From: Pseudomonas lactucae
GTDB taxonomy: Bacteria; Pseudomonadota; Gammaproteobacteria; Pseudomonadales; Pseudomonadaceae
Assembly: GCF_016937615.1 (NCBI RefSeq)
Contig: NZ_JAFHKI010000167.1
Span: forward strand, 1-37,727
Reading direction: 5' to 3'
DNA: 37,727 bases
Below, one piece after another: positions 16,749-26,143 of the stretch. Both the position numbers and the translations under genes were made by a program. The notes beneath the pieces are model-generated. The model had not been told where the DNA came from. It made no database searches and saw nothing but the letters and a program-made list of their open reading frames with translations. How positions within the stretch are numbered: the first letter of the stretch is position 1; each line of letters starts with the position of its first letter.

Positions 16749-19700
16749 GGCACCCGCCGTGCGCGAGGCCAGGGCGCACGCAAGTCCTCAAGCCCTGTAG
16801 GTTTGAACAGGCAACCGTCCATGCCCGCTTGCCGACAGCGCTCGGCCTCCTCCGGTTGCGCATTGGCGGTGAACCCCAGCAACAGGCACGGCGGCGCTCC
16901 GCGCTGACGCTCCAGCGCCCGGATTTCACGGGCCAGCGCATAGCCATCCTTGAGGGGCATATTGCAGTCGGTGATCACTCCGTCGAAGTGCCCGGACTGC
17001 CAAAGCACAAGCCCTTGCCCGCCGTCCTCGGCCGTGGTGATGCGGTGCCCCAGGAAGCTCAGTTGTCGCGTCAGCAAAAGACGGTTGGCCGGGTAGTCGT
17101 CCACCACCAGGATATTCAATGCGCGAGCCGGCGGGATAAGCGGCACGGGCAAGCCAGCCGGAGCGGCAGCGGTCAATGTCAGCGCCAACGTCACGTCCAC
17201 CCGCGTGCCCTTGCCCAGCAAACTGCTCAAATGCAGTTGGCCGCCCATCATTTCGCACAGGCTGCGGCTGATCACCAACCCGAGGCCCGAGCCGCTGCGC
17301 GCGGATTGTTCATGGTTGCTGCCTTGGATAAACGGGTTGAACAAGCGCTGTTGATCTTCGGCGCTGATACCGATGCCCGAATCTTCCACCCATAAGCGCA
17401 GATGCAACTGGCCGTCCGCCACTGCCCCGCCAGCGCCCAGGCGAACCTCGCCGGCCTGGGTGAACTTGATGGCATTGCCTAATATATTAGAGACCACTTG
17501 CTTGAAACGCAGCGGATCAATCAACACGGCACAGTCGATCGCAGGGTTCAGCTCCACCTGCAGCGCCAGTCCTTTGTCCCGTGCCAACCCCTCGAATACA
17601 CGTGCCACCGACGCCAGCAATTCATGCGGATTGGCCGGTGCCAGGGTCAGCGACAGATGGCCGGACTCGATCCGTGCGATATCCAGAATATCGCCGATCA
17701 ACTCCAGCATGCTGCGGGACGCCACCGACGCCACCTCCAGCGCATCACGGTCCGCACGGCCTTGCTCGGCATTTTTCAGGGCCAGTTCGATCATGCCGAT
17801 CACCGCGTTCATGGGGGTGCGGATTTCATGGCTCATGGTCGCCAGAAACGTCGTCTTGGCGCGGTTGGCGGCGTCGGCTTCCTCTTTGGCCTCCTGCACT
17901 TGGCGCAGCAGACGCTGGCGCTCACTCACGTCGACCCAGCCGGCAATCATGCCGACCACTTTTTCGTCACCATCCCGGTAAGGCAGCATCCACTGATAGA
18001 TGGTCAGCACGTCGCCGTTTGGCACCTTGAGCACGCGGTCGTGGATCTGCGGTTCGCCCTGCTCCATCAAGCGCAAATAGTCGGCGTGGAACGACTGCGC
18101 CTGGGGCAGATTGCCCGTGTCGGTTTCCACCACGGTCTTGCCGATCACGTCTTCCAGCTTGAAGCCGAACACGTCCAGGTAAGCGTTATTGCAGGCCATC
18201 AAGCGGCCCTGGCGATCACGCACGTAAATCGGATGAGGCGTACCGTCGATCAACACTCCCATGAAACGCATCTGGTCGCTCAAAGCGCGCTCGGCCTGGG
18301 CGCGCTTGCGTATCAGACTACGCAAATAGAACACCCACCCCAGGGTCACCAGCAGCAACAACGCGGCCAGGCCAAATCCCTGGATGATCACGTTGCGGTG
18401 GCGCAGCCAGTAACTGTCTTCGATGATGATTTCGCCGCGCCAATGGTTGGTCAATTCGTCCATCTCTTCGGGGCTGATGCTCAACAACGCCTTGTCGAGA
18501 ATCGAATACAACTCCAGTTGGCTGCGGTTGACGCCAAAGGTGATGCGCGCAGGCTCCGCGCCGACCGTGCTGGTAATGCGCAGGCGATCACGGTAATGCC
18601 GCGCGATCATGTAGCGCGCGCTGATCAACGAAACGATGGTCGCGTCTACCGTGCCCTTGGCCACCATCTCCAGGGCTGTTTCCGGGTTCTCGACATCGAC
18701 AAACTCGATACCGGGGTAATCCCGGGCAATCTGCGCGGCGAGGCTGTTGCCGCCAATAAAAGCCAGGCGCTTGCCGGGCATGTTATCCAGTGTCACCAGG
18801 CGGTCATTGTCCGCGTGCACCACCATCACATAAGGGCTGGACAGGTATGGCCGCGTAAATCGAATTTTCTCGGAGCGCTCCACGCTCGGTGTGATAACGG
18901 CCAACATGTCCACGCGCCCGGTGCTGGTTTCGTCGACTTGCCGCGGCAGCGAACTGCCCTGTTCCACGTCGAATTTGAGGCCGGTGCGCAGACTGATGCG
19001 TGACAGCACCTCGGCGCTCAAACCCTCGAATTGGCCCTGCTCGTTGAAAAAGGACAGCGGTACGAATTTGTCGAGCACCGCGACTCTCACCCGCGGGTGC
19101 TTTTGCAGCCAGCGCTGTTCACTGTCACTCAAACGCAGCCGATCAGCCTCAAGAAACCCACTGCCGCCAGCACTCCAGCGGCGCAGGATCTCCATCTGCT
19201 GGCTGGCCGGAACGGCGTTCAACGCGGCGTTGATGATGCCCAGCAGGCGCGTATTGTCTTTGACGAAGGCAAACCCGAACGGGTTGACCTCCAACGCGGA
19301 AAAGTCGGCCATGCGCACATTGTTGAGGTGGTTTTTGTTGATCAGGTAGCGAGTGCTGATGGCATCGCCCAGATACACGTCCGCCTGGCCGAACGCCACG
19401 GCCCCGATGGCTTCGAAGGTCGAGGCAAACAACACCAGGTGCGCGTCCGGGTAGAAGGCCTGGACGGTCTGGGGCTGCATATAGTGGTAGAGCATCGCCA
19501 CGCGCTTGCCGGCGAGGTCGCCACTCAGCGTGTGGCTCTCGCCGGCGCGCGTCACCAGCGCGGGTTGGTCGTTGGCGTAAGAACGTGACAACACCAGTTG
19601 CGGGTCGGCTGCTTCGTAACCATTGGCCGAGCCCAAAAAGTCCACCGCACCGGTCTTGAGTGCCTCGATCACTTCATCACGCGTGTCGTAACGCCGTACC

Positions 19701-20002
19701 TCAATCGCAACATTGAGCGCCTGGGCGACCAGCGCCGCGTAATCGGCGGTGATGCCTTCCAGTTCGTCCTTATTGTTACTCAGGTCGAACGGTGCGTAAT
19801 CGGGCGTCGACACCCCCATCACCAGCGTGCGTCGCTCACGCAACCACTGCCAGTCGGTTTCGCTCAGCTCCACCTGGGGGTGTTCAAGGTTTGAGTGTCC
19901 CTGCAGGCTCAGCGTGCGGGGTTCATCCAGGGCCATCGCTGGCCAGGACAACAGCCCCAGCAGCAGGATGGCCGCGAGTTTCAGCCGCCGGGAGGTGATC
20001 AT
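16715..20002 (-). CDS. BvgS/EvgS-type hybrid sensor histidine kinase, frameshifted before Hpt
   Basis: A 1095-residue inner-membrane kinase. In order: signal peptide (1-25), two periplasmic bacterial solute-binding domains (about 55-275 and 300-525), one membrane segment (GFGLAALLLLVTLGWVFYL), a PAS domain (about 580-690), HisKA with His in FLATMSHEIRTPMNAVIG, HATPase with NILGNAIKF, DSGIGIS and GSGLGLVISR, and a receiver with Asp in DGVITDCNMP. The frame then runs into unrelated sequence (APWPRARRVPCR) while the Hpt domain continues in another frame. A single missing base explains this; full length would be about 1,200 residues, as in EvgS. It starts right after the stop of the LuxR-type regulator, its likely target. 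Without Hpt the His-Asp-His-Asp relay would be cut, unless the frameshift is a sequencing error. The ligand is unknown. Confidence 0.88.
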   Translation of the reverse strand: MITSRRLKLAAILLLGLLSWPAMALDEPRTLSLQGHSNLEHPQVELSETDWQWLRERRTLVMGVSTPDYAPFDLSNNKDELEGITADYAALVAQALNVAIEVRRYDTRDEVIEALKTGAVDFLGSANGYEAADPQLVLSRSYANDQPALVTRAGESHTLSGDLAGKRVAMLYHYMQPQTVQAFYPDAHLVLFASTFEAIGAVAFGQADVYLGDAISTRYLINKNHLNNVRMADFSALEVNPFGFAFVKDNTRLLGIINAALNAVPASQQMEILRRWSAGGSGFLEADRLRLSDSEQRWLQKHPRVRVAVLDKFVPLSFFNEQGQFEGLSAEVLSRISLRTGLKFDVEQGSSLPRQVDETSTGRVDMLAVITPSVERSEKIRFTRPYLSSPYVMVVHADNDRLVTLDNMPGKRLAFIGGNSLAAQIARDYPGIEFVDVENPETALEMVAKGTVDATIVSLISARYMIARHYRDRLRITSTVGAEPARITFGVNRSQLELYSILDKALLSISPEEMDELTNHWRGEIIIEDSYWLRHRNVIIQGFGLAALLLLVTLGWVFYLRSLIRKRAQAERALSDQMRFMGVLIDGTPHPIYVRDRQGRLMACNNAYLDVFGFKLEDVIGKTVVETDTGNLPQAQSFHADYLRLMEQGEPQIHDRVLKVPNGDVLTIYQWMLPYRDGDEKVVGMIAGWVDVSERQRLLRQVQEAKEEADAANRAKTTFLATMSHEIRTPMNAVIGMIELALKNAEQGRADRDALEVASVASRSMLELIGDILDIARIESGHLSLTLAPANPHELLASVARVFEGLARDKGLALQVELNPAIDCAVLIDPLRFKQVVSNILGNAIKFTQAGEVRLGAGGAVADGQLHLRLWVEDSGIGISAEDQQRLFNPFIQGSNHEQSARSGSGLGLVISRSLCEMMGGQLHLSSLLGKGTRVDVTLALTLTAAAPAGLPVPLIPPARALNILVVDDYPANRLLLTRQLSFLGHRITTAEDGGQGLVLWQSGHFDGVITDCNMPLKDGYALAREIRALERQRGAPPCLLLGFTANAQPEEAERCRQAGMDGCLFKPTGLEDLRAPWPRARRVPCRSRPGRCSI

Positions 20003-20003
20003 T

Positions 20004-20636
20004 TCAGATCAGATGATTGCGCTGGGCGAATTTGGACAGGTGTACCACCGACGACATGCGCAGCTTTTCCTTGAGGCGCGTCTTGTAGGTGCTGATGGTC
20101 TTGTGGCTCAGCAGCATTTGCTCGGCGATCTCGTTATTGCCCAAGCCCAGAGCCAGCATCTGCAGGACCGTCAACTCACGGTCCGACAAGCCTTCGATCA
20201 TTTGCAGTTCGGTTTCTTGCAAGTCGTCGCGTCGCACCGAACTGGTGGGCAGGCTGGGGAAGCAACTGTAGCCGGACTGGATGGCCCGGATGGCCTTTTG
20301 CAGCTCATCGAGTTCACCGGTCTTGGCAACAAATCCCATTGCGCCGGCGCGCATGCAGCGGGTAGAGAAGAACACCGCCAGGTAGGAGGTCAGCACCAGG
20401 ATCCTGCACGGCAAGTCCAGCGCCTTGATCCGGTTGATCACCTCCAAGCCGCCGAGCTTGGGCATTGCCAGGTCAAGGATGACCAGGTCCGGGCGCTCCT
20501 CGCGGGCAATTTGCATGGCATCGGCACCGTTGCCCGCCTCAAAGATGGTATCGAAACCTTCCTGCTTCAACAGGTACTTCACGGTGGCGCGTATAAAAGG
20601 GTGATCATCCACAATTAAAGCTTTGTTGTTGCTCAT
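20004..20636 (-). CDS. LuxR/NarL-family response regulator, BvgA/EvgA-like
   Basis: A 210-residue transcription factor. The receiver has Asp10-Asp11 (ALIVDDHPFIRATVKYLL) and the phospho-acceptor in DLVILDLAMPKLGG (about Asp56). The C-terminal LuxR-type helix-turn-helix is at about 145-205 (LSDRELTVLQMLALGLGNNE, LSHKTISTYKTRLKEKL). It is the first gene of a minus-strand unit with the BvgS-like kinase, whose ATG lies just past its stop, so it should be the phosphorelay output. Related systems control fimbriae, biofilm or virulence genes; the targets here are unknown. ATG at 20636 is preceded by AGGGGA. Confidence 0.92.
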   Translation of the reverse strand: MSNNKALIVDDHPFIRATVKYLLKQEGFDTIFEAGNGADAMQIAREERPDLVILDLAMPKLGGLEVINRIKALDLPCRILVLTSYLAVFFSTRCMRAGAMGFVAKTGELDELQKAIRAIQSGYSCFPSLPTSSVRRDDLQETELQMIEGLSDRELTVLQMLALGLGNNEIAEQMLLSHKTISTYKTRLKEKLRMSSVVHLSKFAQRNHLI

Positions 20637-20939
20637 AAAATTCCCCTGCGAGGGTCAGTACGCTTACACATCACGCGGGACCCATCTACCTGTGAGAAGT
20701 AACAGTTCCGACAAACGGCGCTGACGACTTCGCACACTACTTCAGGCAGAACAGGCCCCTCCTCTTGAAACCACACGGTAAACATGTAAAGCCGCGCCTG
20801 GATTCCTGAGCGGGCACAAGCGCGCAACCTTAACAATGGCGAGTGGATTCAAATGAAGGGATAGTCTCGAATGCACGTAGGACTTTTCCTCGCTAGAGCA
20901 TAGCCAGCTTTGCGTGAGGCAATGCCTCGCACCAGCCGC
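20637..20939. other. intergenic region between response regulator and mgtC
   Basis: About 300 bases without a gene. It should hold the promoter of the response-regulator operon (minus strand). An imperfect inverted repeat (TGCGTGAGGC and GCCTCGCA) at about 20911-20931 lies just past the mgtC stop and may help end that transcript, though no T-run follows. Confidence 0.45.
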
Positions 20940-21656
20940 CTATTCGGTGGTGCTGGGGCTCCAGAACGCCTGCACCACCAGGGTCGACAGGGAAATTCGC
21001 GCCACCAGGGCGTCCAGTTCGTCACCGTCCACCGACGTCACCGCCAGGGTGGCTTCGATTTCCACTTCTTCAGTGCCGAACGGGCGCACATCGACGTCGC
21101 TGGCCGGGTAGTTGCAGCGCGCGAGTTCAGCCTCCAGTAGCGCCAGCACAGCCTTTTGCTGGGTGCGTCGGGCGATCACATACAAGATGTTAGTGACCTC
21201 CGCCGACACCACATCCAGCGGCTGGCGGTTGATGTTATTGACGATCGGCCGCAGCAGAGTATTGGCCGCCAGTACAAACAACGTGCCCAGCAACGCTTCA
21301 AGGATCAGGTCGGCGCCGGCGCACGCCCCCACCGCCGCCGACGCCCACAGCGTGGCGGCGGTGTTGAGCCCGCGCACATTGCCTTCTTCACGCATGATCA
21401 CGCCGGCACCGAGAAACCCGATGCCCGACACCACGTACGCCACCACCCGCACCGCACCTTCCGCACCGCCCAGGCGGTTGGCCATATCGACAAAAATCGC
21501 CGCGCCCACCGCCACCAGCACGTTGGTCCGCAGGCCCGCCGTACGCTGCCGGTACTGGCGCTCGAAGCCGATGAGGCCGCCGAGGATGAAGGCGGCAGTG
21601 AGACTGACCAGGGTGTCGATCAGGGAGTTGAGATTGATGTTATTGATTGCTTGCAT
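20940..21656 (-). CDS. mgtC: MgtC/SapB family membrane protein
   Basis: A 238-residue inner-membrane protein. The N-terminal half is hydrophobic with the family signature (AAFILGGLIGFERQYRQRTA, then GLRTNVLVAVGAA and VVSGIGFLGAGVIMR); the C-terminal about 90 residues form the soluble ACT-like domain. MgtC proteins help bacteria cope with low magnesium and restrain the F-type ATP synthase during infection. I choose ATG at 21654-21656, with GGAGA upstream; the long frame beyond it is noise. It lies 146 bases downstream of mgtA on the same strand, so the two are probably co-transcribed. Confidence 0.92.
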   Translation of the reverse strand: MQAINNINLNSLIDTLVSLTAAFILGGLIGFERQYRQRTAGLRTNVLVAVGAAIFVDMANRLGGAEGAVRVVAYVVSGIGFLGAGVIMREEGNVRGLNTAATLWASAAVGACAGADLILEALLGTLFVLAANTLLRPIVNNINRQPLDVVSAEVTNILYVIARRTQQKAVLALLEAELARCNYPASDVDVRPFGTEEVEIEATLAVTSVDGDELDALVARISLSTLVVQAFWSPSTTE

Positions 21657-21802
21657 AGAAAGTCTCCGGGTTGCAGCCGCCGACCAATCTGGGAGCTGGC
21701 CTGCCCGCCATCGAGCATAGGTCTCTACATAAATTCGAGCGAACCCCAGGGCAGTTGCCGAGCCCGGCTCCCGCTGGGCCCGGGGTGTTTGGAGATGACG
21801 GA

Positions 21803-24508
21803 TTACTGCCAGCCGAACTTGCGGATGTAGTAGCCCTTCACTGCCTGGGTCAGCGCCATGTACGCCAGCAGAATCACCGGCAGGAACACAAAGTACAGCG
21901 ACGGCAGCGCCTGCAGCTTGAAGTAGTGCGCCAGCGGCCCCATCGGCAGGAAAACCCCCACGGCCATGATCACGCCGGTCATCACCATCAGCGGCATCGC
22001 CGCACGGCTTTGCAGGAACGGGATTTTCGGGGTGCGGATCATGTGCACGATCAGGGTCTGGGTCAGCAGCCCCACCACGAACCAGCCCGACTGGAACAGC
22101 GTCTGATGATCGGGCGTATTGGCATCGAACACGTACCACATGAGCGCGAACGTGGTGATGTCAAAGATCGAACTGATTGGCCCAAAAAACAGCATGAAAC
22201 GGCCCACATCTCCCGGCTGCCAGCGTTGTGGTTTAGCCAGCATTTCGTCGTCCACGTTGTCGAACGGAATCGCGATCTGCGAAATGTCGTACAACAGGTT
22301 CTGCACCAGCAAGTGCATCGGCAACATGGGCAAAAACGGAATGAACGCACTGGCCACCAGTACCGAGAACACGTTGCCGAAGTTGGAGCTGGCGGTCATC
22401 TTGATGTACTTGAGCATGTTGGCGAAGGTGCGCCGGCCCTCCAGCACGCCCTCCTCCAGGATCATCAGGCTCTTCTCCAGCAGAATGATGTCGGCCGCTT
22501 CCTTGGCGATATCCACCGCGCTGTCCACTGAAATACCGATATCGGCCGTGCGCAACGCCGGTGCATCGTTGATGCCATCGCCCATGAAGCCCACCACATG
22601 CCCATTGGCCTTGAGCAGGCGCACGATGCGTTCCTTGTGGCTGGGCGTCAGTTTGGCGAACACATTGGTGACTTCCACTGCCTCGGCCAGTTCGGCGTCG
22701 GTCATGTCTTCGATGTCGTTGCCCATCAACAGGCCCTGTTGCTCCAGGCCCACTTCACGGCAGATCTTGGCCGTGACCAGCTCGTTGTCACCGGTCAAGA
22801 CCTTGACCGACACACCGTGGGCCTTGAGCGCCTTGAGCGCCGGCGCAGTGCTCTCCTTGGGTGGGTCGAGAAACGCCACATAGCCAATCAATGTCAGGTT
22901 GTTTTCATCCGCCAGGCTGTAGGTGTCACGCCCCGGTGCCATCGGTTGCGCGGCCACGGCCACCACGCGCAGGCCCTCTTCGTTGAACGCCGCAGTCACT
23001 TGGCGAATGCGCGTCAGCAGTTCATCGCTCAGCGCCTCGCTGGTGTCGCCATGGCGTACGGTATTGCACACCGACAGGATCTCTTCCACCGCGCCCTTGC
23101 AGATCAACAGGTGCGGCAAGCCTTGCTCGGCCACCACCACCGACATGCGCCGACGGTTGAAATCAAACGGGATCTCATCGACCTTGTGGAACGCCGTGCC
23201 CACCTTCAGCTCGCGATGCACCTCCACATGCTCCAGTACCGCCACGTCCAGCAGGTTTTTCAGGCCGGTCTGGTAGTAGCTGTTGAGGTAGGCCATTTCC
23301 AATACGTCGTCGGACTCTTCGCCCCACACATCCACATGGCGTGCCAGGAAAATTTTGTCCTGGGTCAGGGTGCCGGTTTTGTCGGTGCACAGTACATCCA
23401 TCGCACCGAAGTTCTGGATCGCGTCCAGGCGCTTGACGATGACCTTCTTGCGCGACAGAAACACCGCGCCCTTGGCCAGCGTCGACGTAACGATCATCGG
23501 CAGCATTTCCGGAGTCAGGCCCACCGCAATCGACAGCGCGAACAGCAGCGCTTCGGTCCAGTCACCCTTGGTGAACCCATTGATGAACAACACCAGCGGC
23601 GCCATCACGAACATAAAGCGGATCAGCAACCAACTGACCTTGTTCACGCCATGCTGGAACGACGTGGTCGCACGGTCGGTGGCCGTCACGCGTTGGGCCA
23701 GCGCGCCGAAATAAGTGCTGTTGCCGGTGGTGAGGATCACCGCCGTGGCCGCGCCGGACACCACGTTGGTGCCCATGAACAGAATGTTCTCCAGGTCCAG
23801 CGGATTACGCGTGTGGGCGTCCTGTTGCTGGGCGAACTTCTCCACCGGCATCGATTCGCCGGTCATCGCCGCCTGGCTCACAAACAGATCCTTGGCACTG
23901 AGCACGCGGCAGTCGGCGGGGATCATGTCGCCGGCCGACAGCACGATGAGGTCGCCTGGCACCAATTGTTTGATCGGCAATTCGAGGCGCTTGGCTTCAT
24001 CGCGGCGCAGCACCGTGGCCGTGTTGCTGACCATGGCTTTGAGCGCATCGGCGGCCTTGTTCGACTTGGCCTCCTGCCAGAAACGCAACAGCGTCGACAG
24101 CACCACCATGGAGAAAATCACCGTAGCGGCCTTCATATCTTCGGTCAGCCAGGAAATCACCGCCAGCAACGTCAGCAACAGGTTGAACGGGTTTTTGTAG
24201 CAGTGCCACAGGTGCACCCACCATGGCAGCGGCTGCTCGTGCTCGACCTCATTGAGGCCATGTTGCGCGCGCAGGGTCTCGGCTTCCTGAGTGTTCAGGC
24301 CCTCGATATGGCTGCCCAAGGTACCGAGCAATTGCACGGTGCTGCTGTTGGCCGCGACCACCAGGGTTTGCGCCAGGGTCGGCGGCACTTCGCGGCTGAC
24401 GCTGGCATCGGTGACGGTCTCGAGCATCGCCAGGCGACGGAAATGTCGGGCGATGTGCCGGGTCCGCAGGAAACCGGCGAAGAACTCTTTCAACAGGGTG
24501 AGGTTCAT
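21803..24508 (-). CDS. mgtA: magnesium-translocating P-type ATPase
   Basis: MgtA imports Mg2+ across the inner membrane at the cost of ATP when the ion is scarce. The 901-residue protein has the P-type landmarks: TGES (216-219) in the actuator domain, the membrane motif PEMLP (333-337), phosphorylated Asp376 in CTDKTGTLT, and the hinge GDGINDAPALR. About ten membrane segments are visible, the last four at the C-terminus. I choose ATG at 24506-24508, 7 nt after AGGAG; the frame extends 18 codons upstream without a better start. mgtC follows. The 5' leader is long and contains a strong stem-loop (24703-24741), hinting at RNA-level control as known for mgtA in enterobacteria. Confidence 0.96.
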   Translation of the reverse strand: MNLTLLKEFFAGFLRTRHIARHFRRLAMLETVTDASVSREVPPTLAQTLVVAANSSTVQLLGTLGSHIEGLNTQEAETLRAQHGLNEVEHEQPLPWWVHLWHCYKNPFNLLLTLLAVISWLTEDMKAATVIFSMVVLSTLLRFWQEAKSNKAADALKAMVSNTATVLRRDEAKRLELPIKQLVPGDLIVLSAGDMIPADCRVLSAKDLFVSQAAMTGESMPVEKFAQQQDAHTRNPLDLENILFMGTNVVSGAATAVILTTGNSTYFGALAQRVTATDRATTSFQHGVNKVSWLLIRFMFVMAPLVLFINGFTKGDWTEALLFALSIAVGLTPEMLPMIVTSTLAKGAVFLSRKKVIVKRLDAIQNFGAMDVLCTDKTGTLTQDKIFLARHVDVWGEESDDVLEMAYLNSYYQTGLKNLLDVAVLEHVEVHRELKVGTAFHKVDEIPFDFNRRRMSVVVAEQGLPHLLICKGAVEEILSVCNTVRHGDTSEALSDELLTRIRQVTAAFNEEGLRVVAVAAQPMAPGRDTYSLADENNLTLIGYVAFLDPPKESTAPALKALKAHGVSVKVLTGDNELVTAKICREVGLEQQGLLMGNDIEDMTDAELAEAVEVTNVFAKLTPSHKERIVRLLKANGHVVGFMGDGINDAPALRTADIGISVDSAVDIAKEAADIILLEKSLMILEEGVLEGRRTFANMLKYIKMTASSNFGNVFSVLVASAFIPFLPMLPMHLLVQNLLYDISQIAIPFDNVDDEMLAKPQRWQPGDVGRFMLFFGPISSIFDITTFALMWYVFDANTPDHQTLFQSGWFVVGLLTQTLIVHMIRTPKIPFLQSRAAMPLMVMTGVIMAVGVFLPMGPLAHYFKLQALPSLYFVFLPVILLAYMALTQAVKGYYIRKFGWQ

Positions 24509-24994
24509 GGTGTAACTCCTGCGCGAGGAAAAAACCGTCGTGCAGGTACCGCCCCTCCGCACCGCGCCTGTTACACAGGCACAGCCGGCTTGGCCCGCCC
24601 ACCCTAAAAGGCAGGCGCGTCCGTCGCGTCCCGAGGTTACCCAGGTGCTGGTCAGCGTCGATGAGAGGGAATCAAACAGCTGCCAGGACTGGCCGCTGCC
24701 GGGATGCCGCTTCTCGCTTTTTTTGGCGAGACAACGGCATCGGATGAATGCGCGTTACCTTGCCAAGCCTGTGCCGGTTACCGAAACCGGCCGACTACTG
24801 TCACTCGAACAAGTACCCACTGAGGGTCTCCGCTATTGATGAAAACGCGCGAAGCTTACGCCCCGACTTCAGGAGAGTAAACCGTAGGAAAGTGTCCGAG
24901 TGGTGAATAAGAAGATTCTTCAGGATGGGTTCAGGAACCCCTATATTGAAGATGCAGATGCTTGAATGCGGGAGGGGACTGCGCACATCCGCGG
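24509..24994. other. long non-coding leader/promoter region upstream of mgtA
   Basis: About 480 bases lie between mgtA and the next gene, both on the minus strand. I see no convincing gene. Besides the stem-loop at 24703-24741, a small hairpin (GCCTG-TGTAA-CAGGC on the minus strand) sits about 60 bases from the mgtA start. A 22-codon frame starting inside the stem-loop (MPLSRQKKREAASRQRPVLA) lacks a ribosome site and is doubtful. No proline-rich peptide like enterobacterial MgtL was found. Confidence 0.5.
24703..24741 (-). promoter_or_regulatory. strong stem-loop in mgtA leader
   Basis: On the minus strand GATGCCG pairs with CGGCATC and, after a small internal loop, TCTCGC pairs with GCGAGA, giving 13 base pairs capped by an A-rich loop (CAAAAAAA). 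It lies about 195-235 nt upstream of the mgtA start. No T-run follows, so it is more likely a regulatory RNA fold than a terminator. Confidence 0.5.
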
Positions 24995-25576
24995 CTACGG
25001 TGCCACGGGGCGATCGCGTCCCACCAGTATCAGGTAATCGTCCACATGGCCCTCCACCAACGCCTTGACCTGAATCGACACCCTGTTCACCTGACGACCC
25101 ATCGCAATCCCATCCCGTGTACGCACCTGCACATACCCAAGCTTGGGCCAGAAGCGCTCGGCCCTGGTGTTACCCACCACCACCGTCAAGCGCAGCCACT
25201 GGGCGCCATTCTCTAATGCCCAACGCTCAAGGTCCGCATGCAGCCGCTGCGCAAAGCCAGTGCCATGCCTGCCCGAGTCCACCAGCAACAACCCGATATG
25301 CCATACGCCCTGCGCGAGCAAATCCGCCGCAATATTCACCACGGCGACCAAGCGATCATCAGCGTCTCGATAGCCCAGCCAGTACATCCGGCTGCACGTC
25401 CACCCGGTCGGCAACGCCCCCTGCAACTCGTCGCGCGCTTCGGTCGGCGTGGCAGGCTCACCGTTGACCGCGATGAAGTAATCCGGTGCCTGCTCGAAAA
25501 ACCGCTGCAGCTCGGCTGCGTCGCCGGCATTCAGCTCATCCACCCGAAGCTCCTCAAGAGAGCAAGTGATATCCAT
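24995..25576 (-). CDS. GNAT-family N-acetyltransferase
   Basis: A 193-residue protein with a GNAT fold. The acyl-CoA loop reads DSGRHGTGFAQRLHADLERW (about 110-129), preceded by the beta-4 strand VWHIGLLLV and followed by LRLTVVVGNTRAERFWPKLG, typical of the second half of the fold. The N-terminal 50 residues are specific to this subgroup. I choose ATG at 25574-25576 (MDITCSLEELRV), which follows GAGAGA by 8 nt. The alternative TTG at 25594 overlaps the stop of the FKBP gene. Co-transcription with FKBP is likely. Substrate unknown. Confidence 0.85.
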   Translation of the reverse strand: MDITCSLEELRVDELNAGDAAELQRFFEQAPDYFIAVNGEPATPTEARDELQGALPTGWTCSRMYWLGYRDADDRLVAVVNIAADLLAQGVWHIGLLLVDSGRHGTGFAQRLHADLERWALENGAQWLRLTVVVGNTRAERFWPKLGYVQVRTRDGIAMGRQVNRVSIQVKALVEGHVDDYLILVGRDRPVAP

Positions 25577-25590
25577 ATCTCGCGTCTCTC

Positions 25591-25935
25591 TCAATCATCC
25601 CGCGTCAGCACTTCCAACAGCTCAATCTCAAAATGCAGGTTACTGTTGGGCGTGATATGCGCGCCCATCGACCGCTCGCCATAGGCCAGATGCGCTGGCA
25701 CGAACAACCTGCGCACTCCGCCCACCTGCATGCCCATCAAGCCCTGGTCCCAGCCTTTAATGACGCGCCCGGTGCCGATCACACACTGGAACGGCTTACC
25801 CCTTTCCCAGGACGAATCGAACACCGTGCCATCTTCCAGCGTGCCGGTGTATTGAGTGGTGATCAGCGCGCCCTTGACCACGGCTTTGCCGGTGCCCAGG
25901 CGGGTGTCAGTGATCTGCAGTTCGTCGTGGCTCAT
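25591..25935 (-). CDS. FKBP-type peptidyl-prolyl cis-trans isomerase
   Basis: A 114-residue single-domain FKBP that catalyses cis-trans isomerisation of X-Pro bonds in the cytoplasm. Family motifs are clear: VKGALITTQYTGTLEDGTVF, DSSWERGKPF, VIKGWDQGLMGMQVGG, LFVPAHLAYGER and LHFEIELLEVL. I choose ATG at 25933-25935 (MSHDELQITDTRL), since the frame upstream (to 26046) has no family similarity. No signal peptide is present. The GNAT gene follows 14 bases later on the same strand. Confidence 0.93.
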   Translation of the reverse strand: MSHDELQITDTRLGTGKAVVKGALITTQYTGTLEDGTVFDSSWERGKPFQCVIGTGRVIKGWDQGLMGMQVGGVRRLFVPAHLAYGERSMGAHITPNSNLHFEIELLEVLTRDD

Positions 25936-26143
25936 GGGGTTCTCGTTGAAGGCGTAAAGGCTGGGGTTTTCCCAGAATCGGTGGGGTTTGGCAAGTGTAG
26001 GAACAGTTGCAGCCGTATCGCTTCCCTCGCACCTACGAAAGAACACGACTTGCCCTCACAAAAAATCACCTTCTGCTTATTCTCGATCAATTCGCCTAAG
26101 TTCAATCTATAAAGAGATCATCATCTTTACCGAGGAATATAAA

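Noticed and set aside
16740..16800. Programmed ribosomal frameshift joining kinase and Hpt
   Set aside because: No slippery heptamer or downstream pseudoknot is evident at the junction; a mutation or sequence error is simpler.
17498..19003. 501-codon plus-strand frame opposite the hybrid kinase
   Set aside because: Composition is typical of antisense noise and the kinase domains on the other strand are complete.
22598..24607. 669-codon open frame on the plus strand opposite mgtA
   Set aside because: It is rich in His, Gln and Arg with no domain, and the opposite strand is an unmistakable P-type ATPase; GC-rich codons leave long antisense frames.
24640..24741. MgtL-like leader peptide for mgtA
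   Set aside because: The only small frame in the leader (starting inside the stem-loop) has no ribosome site and lacks the proline-rich or acidic codons expected.
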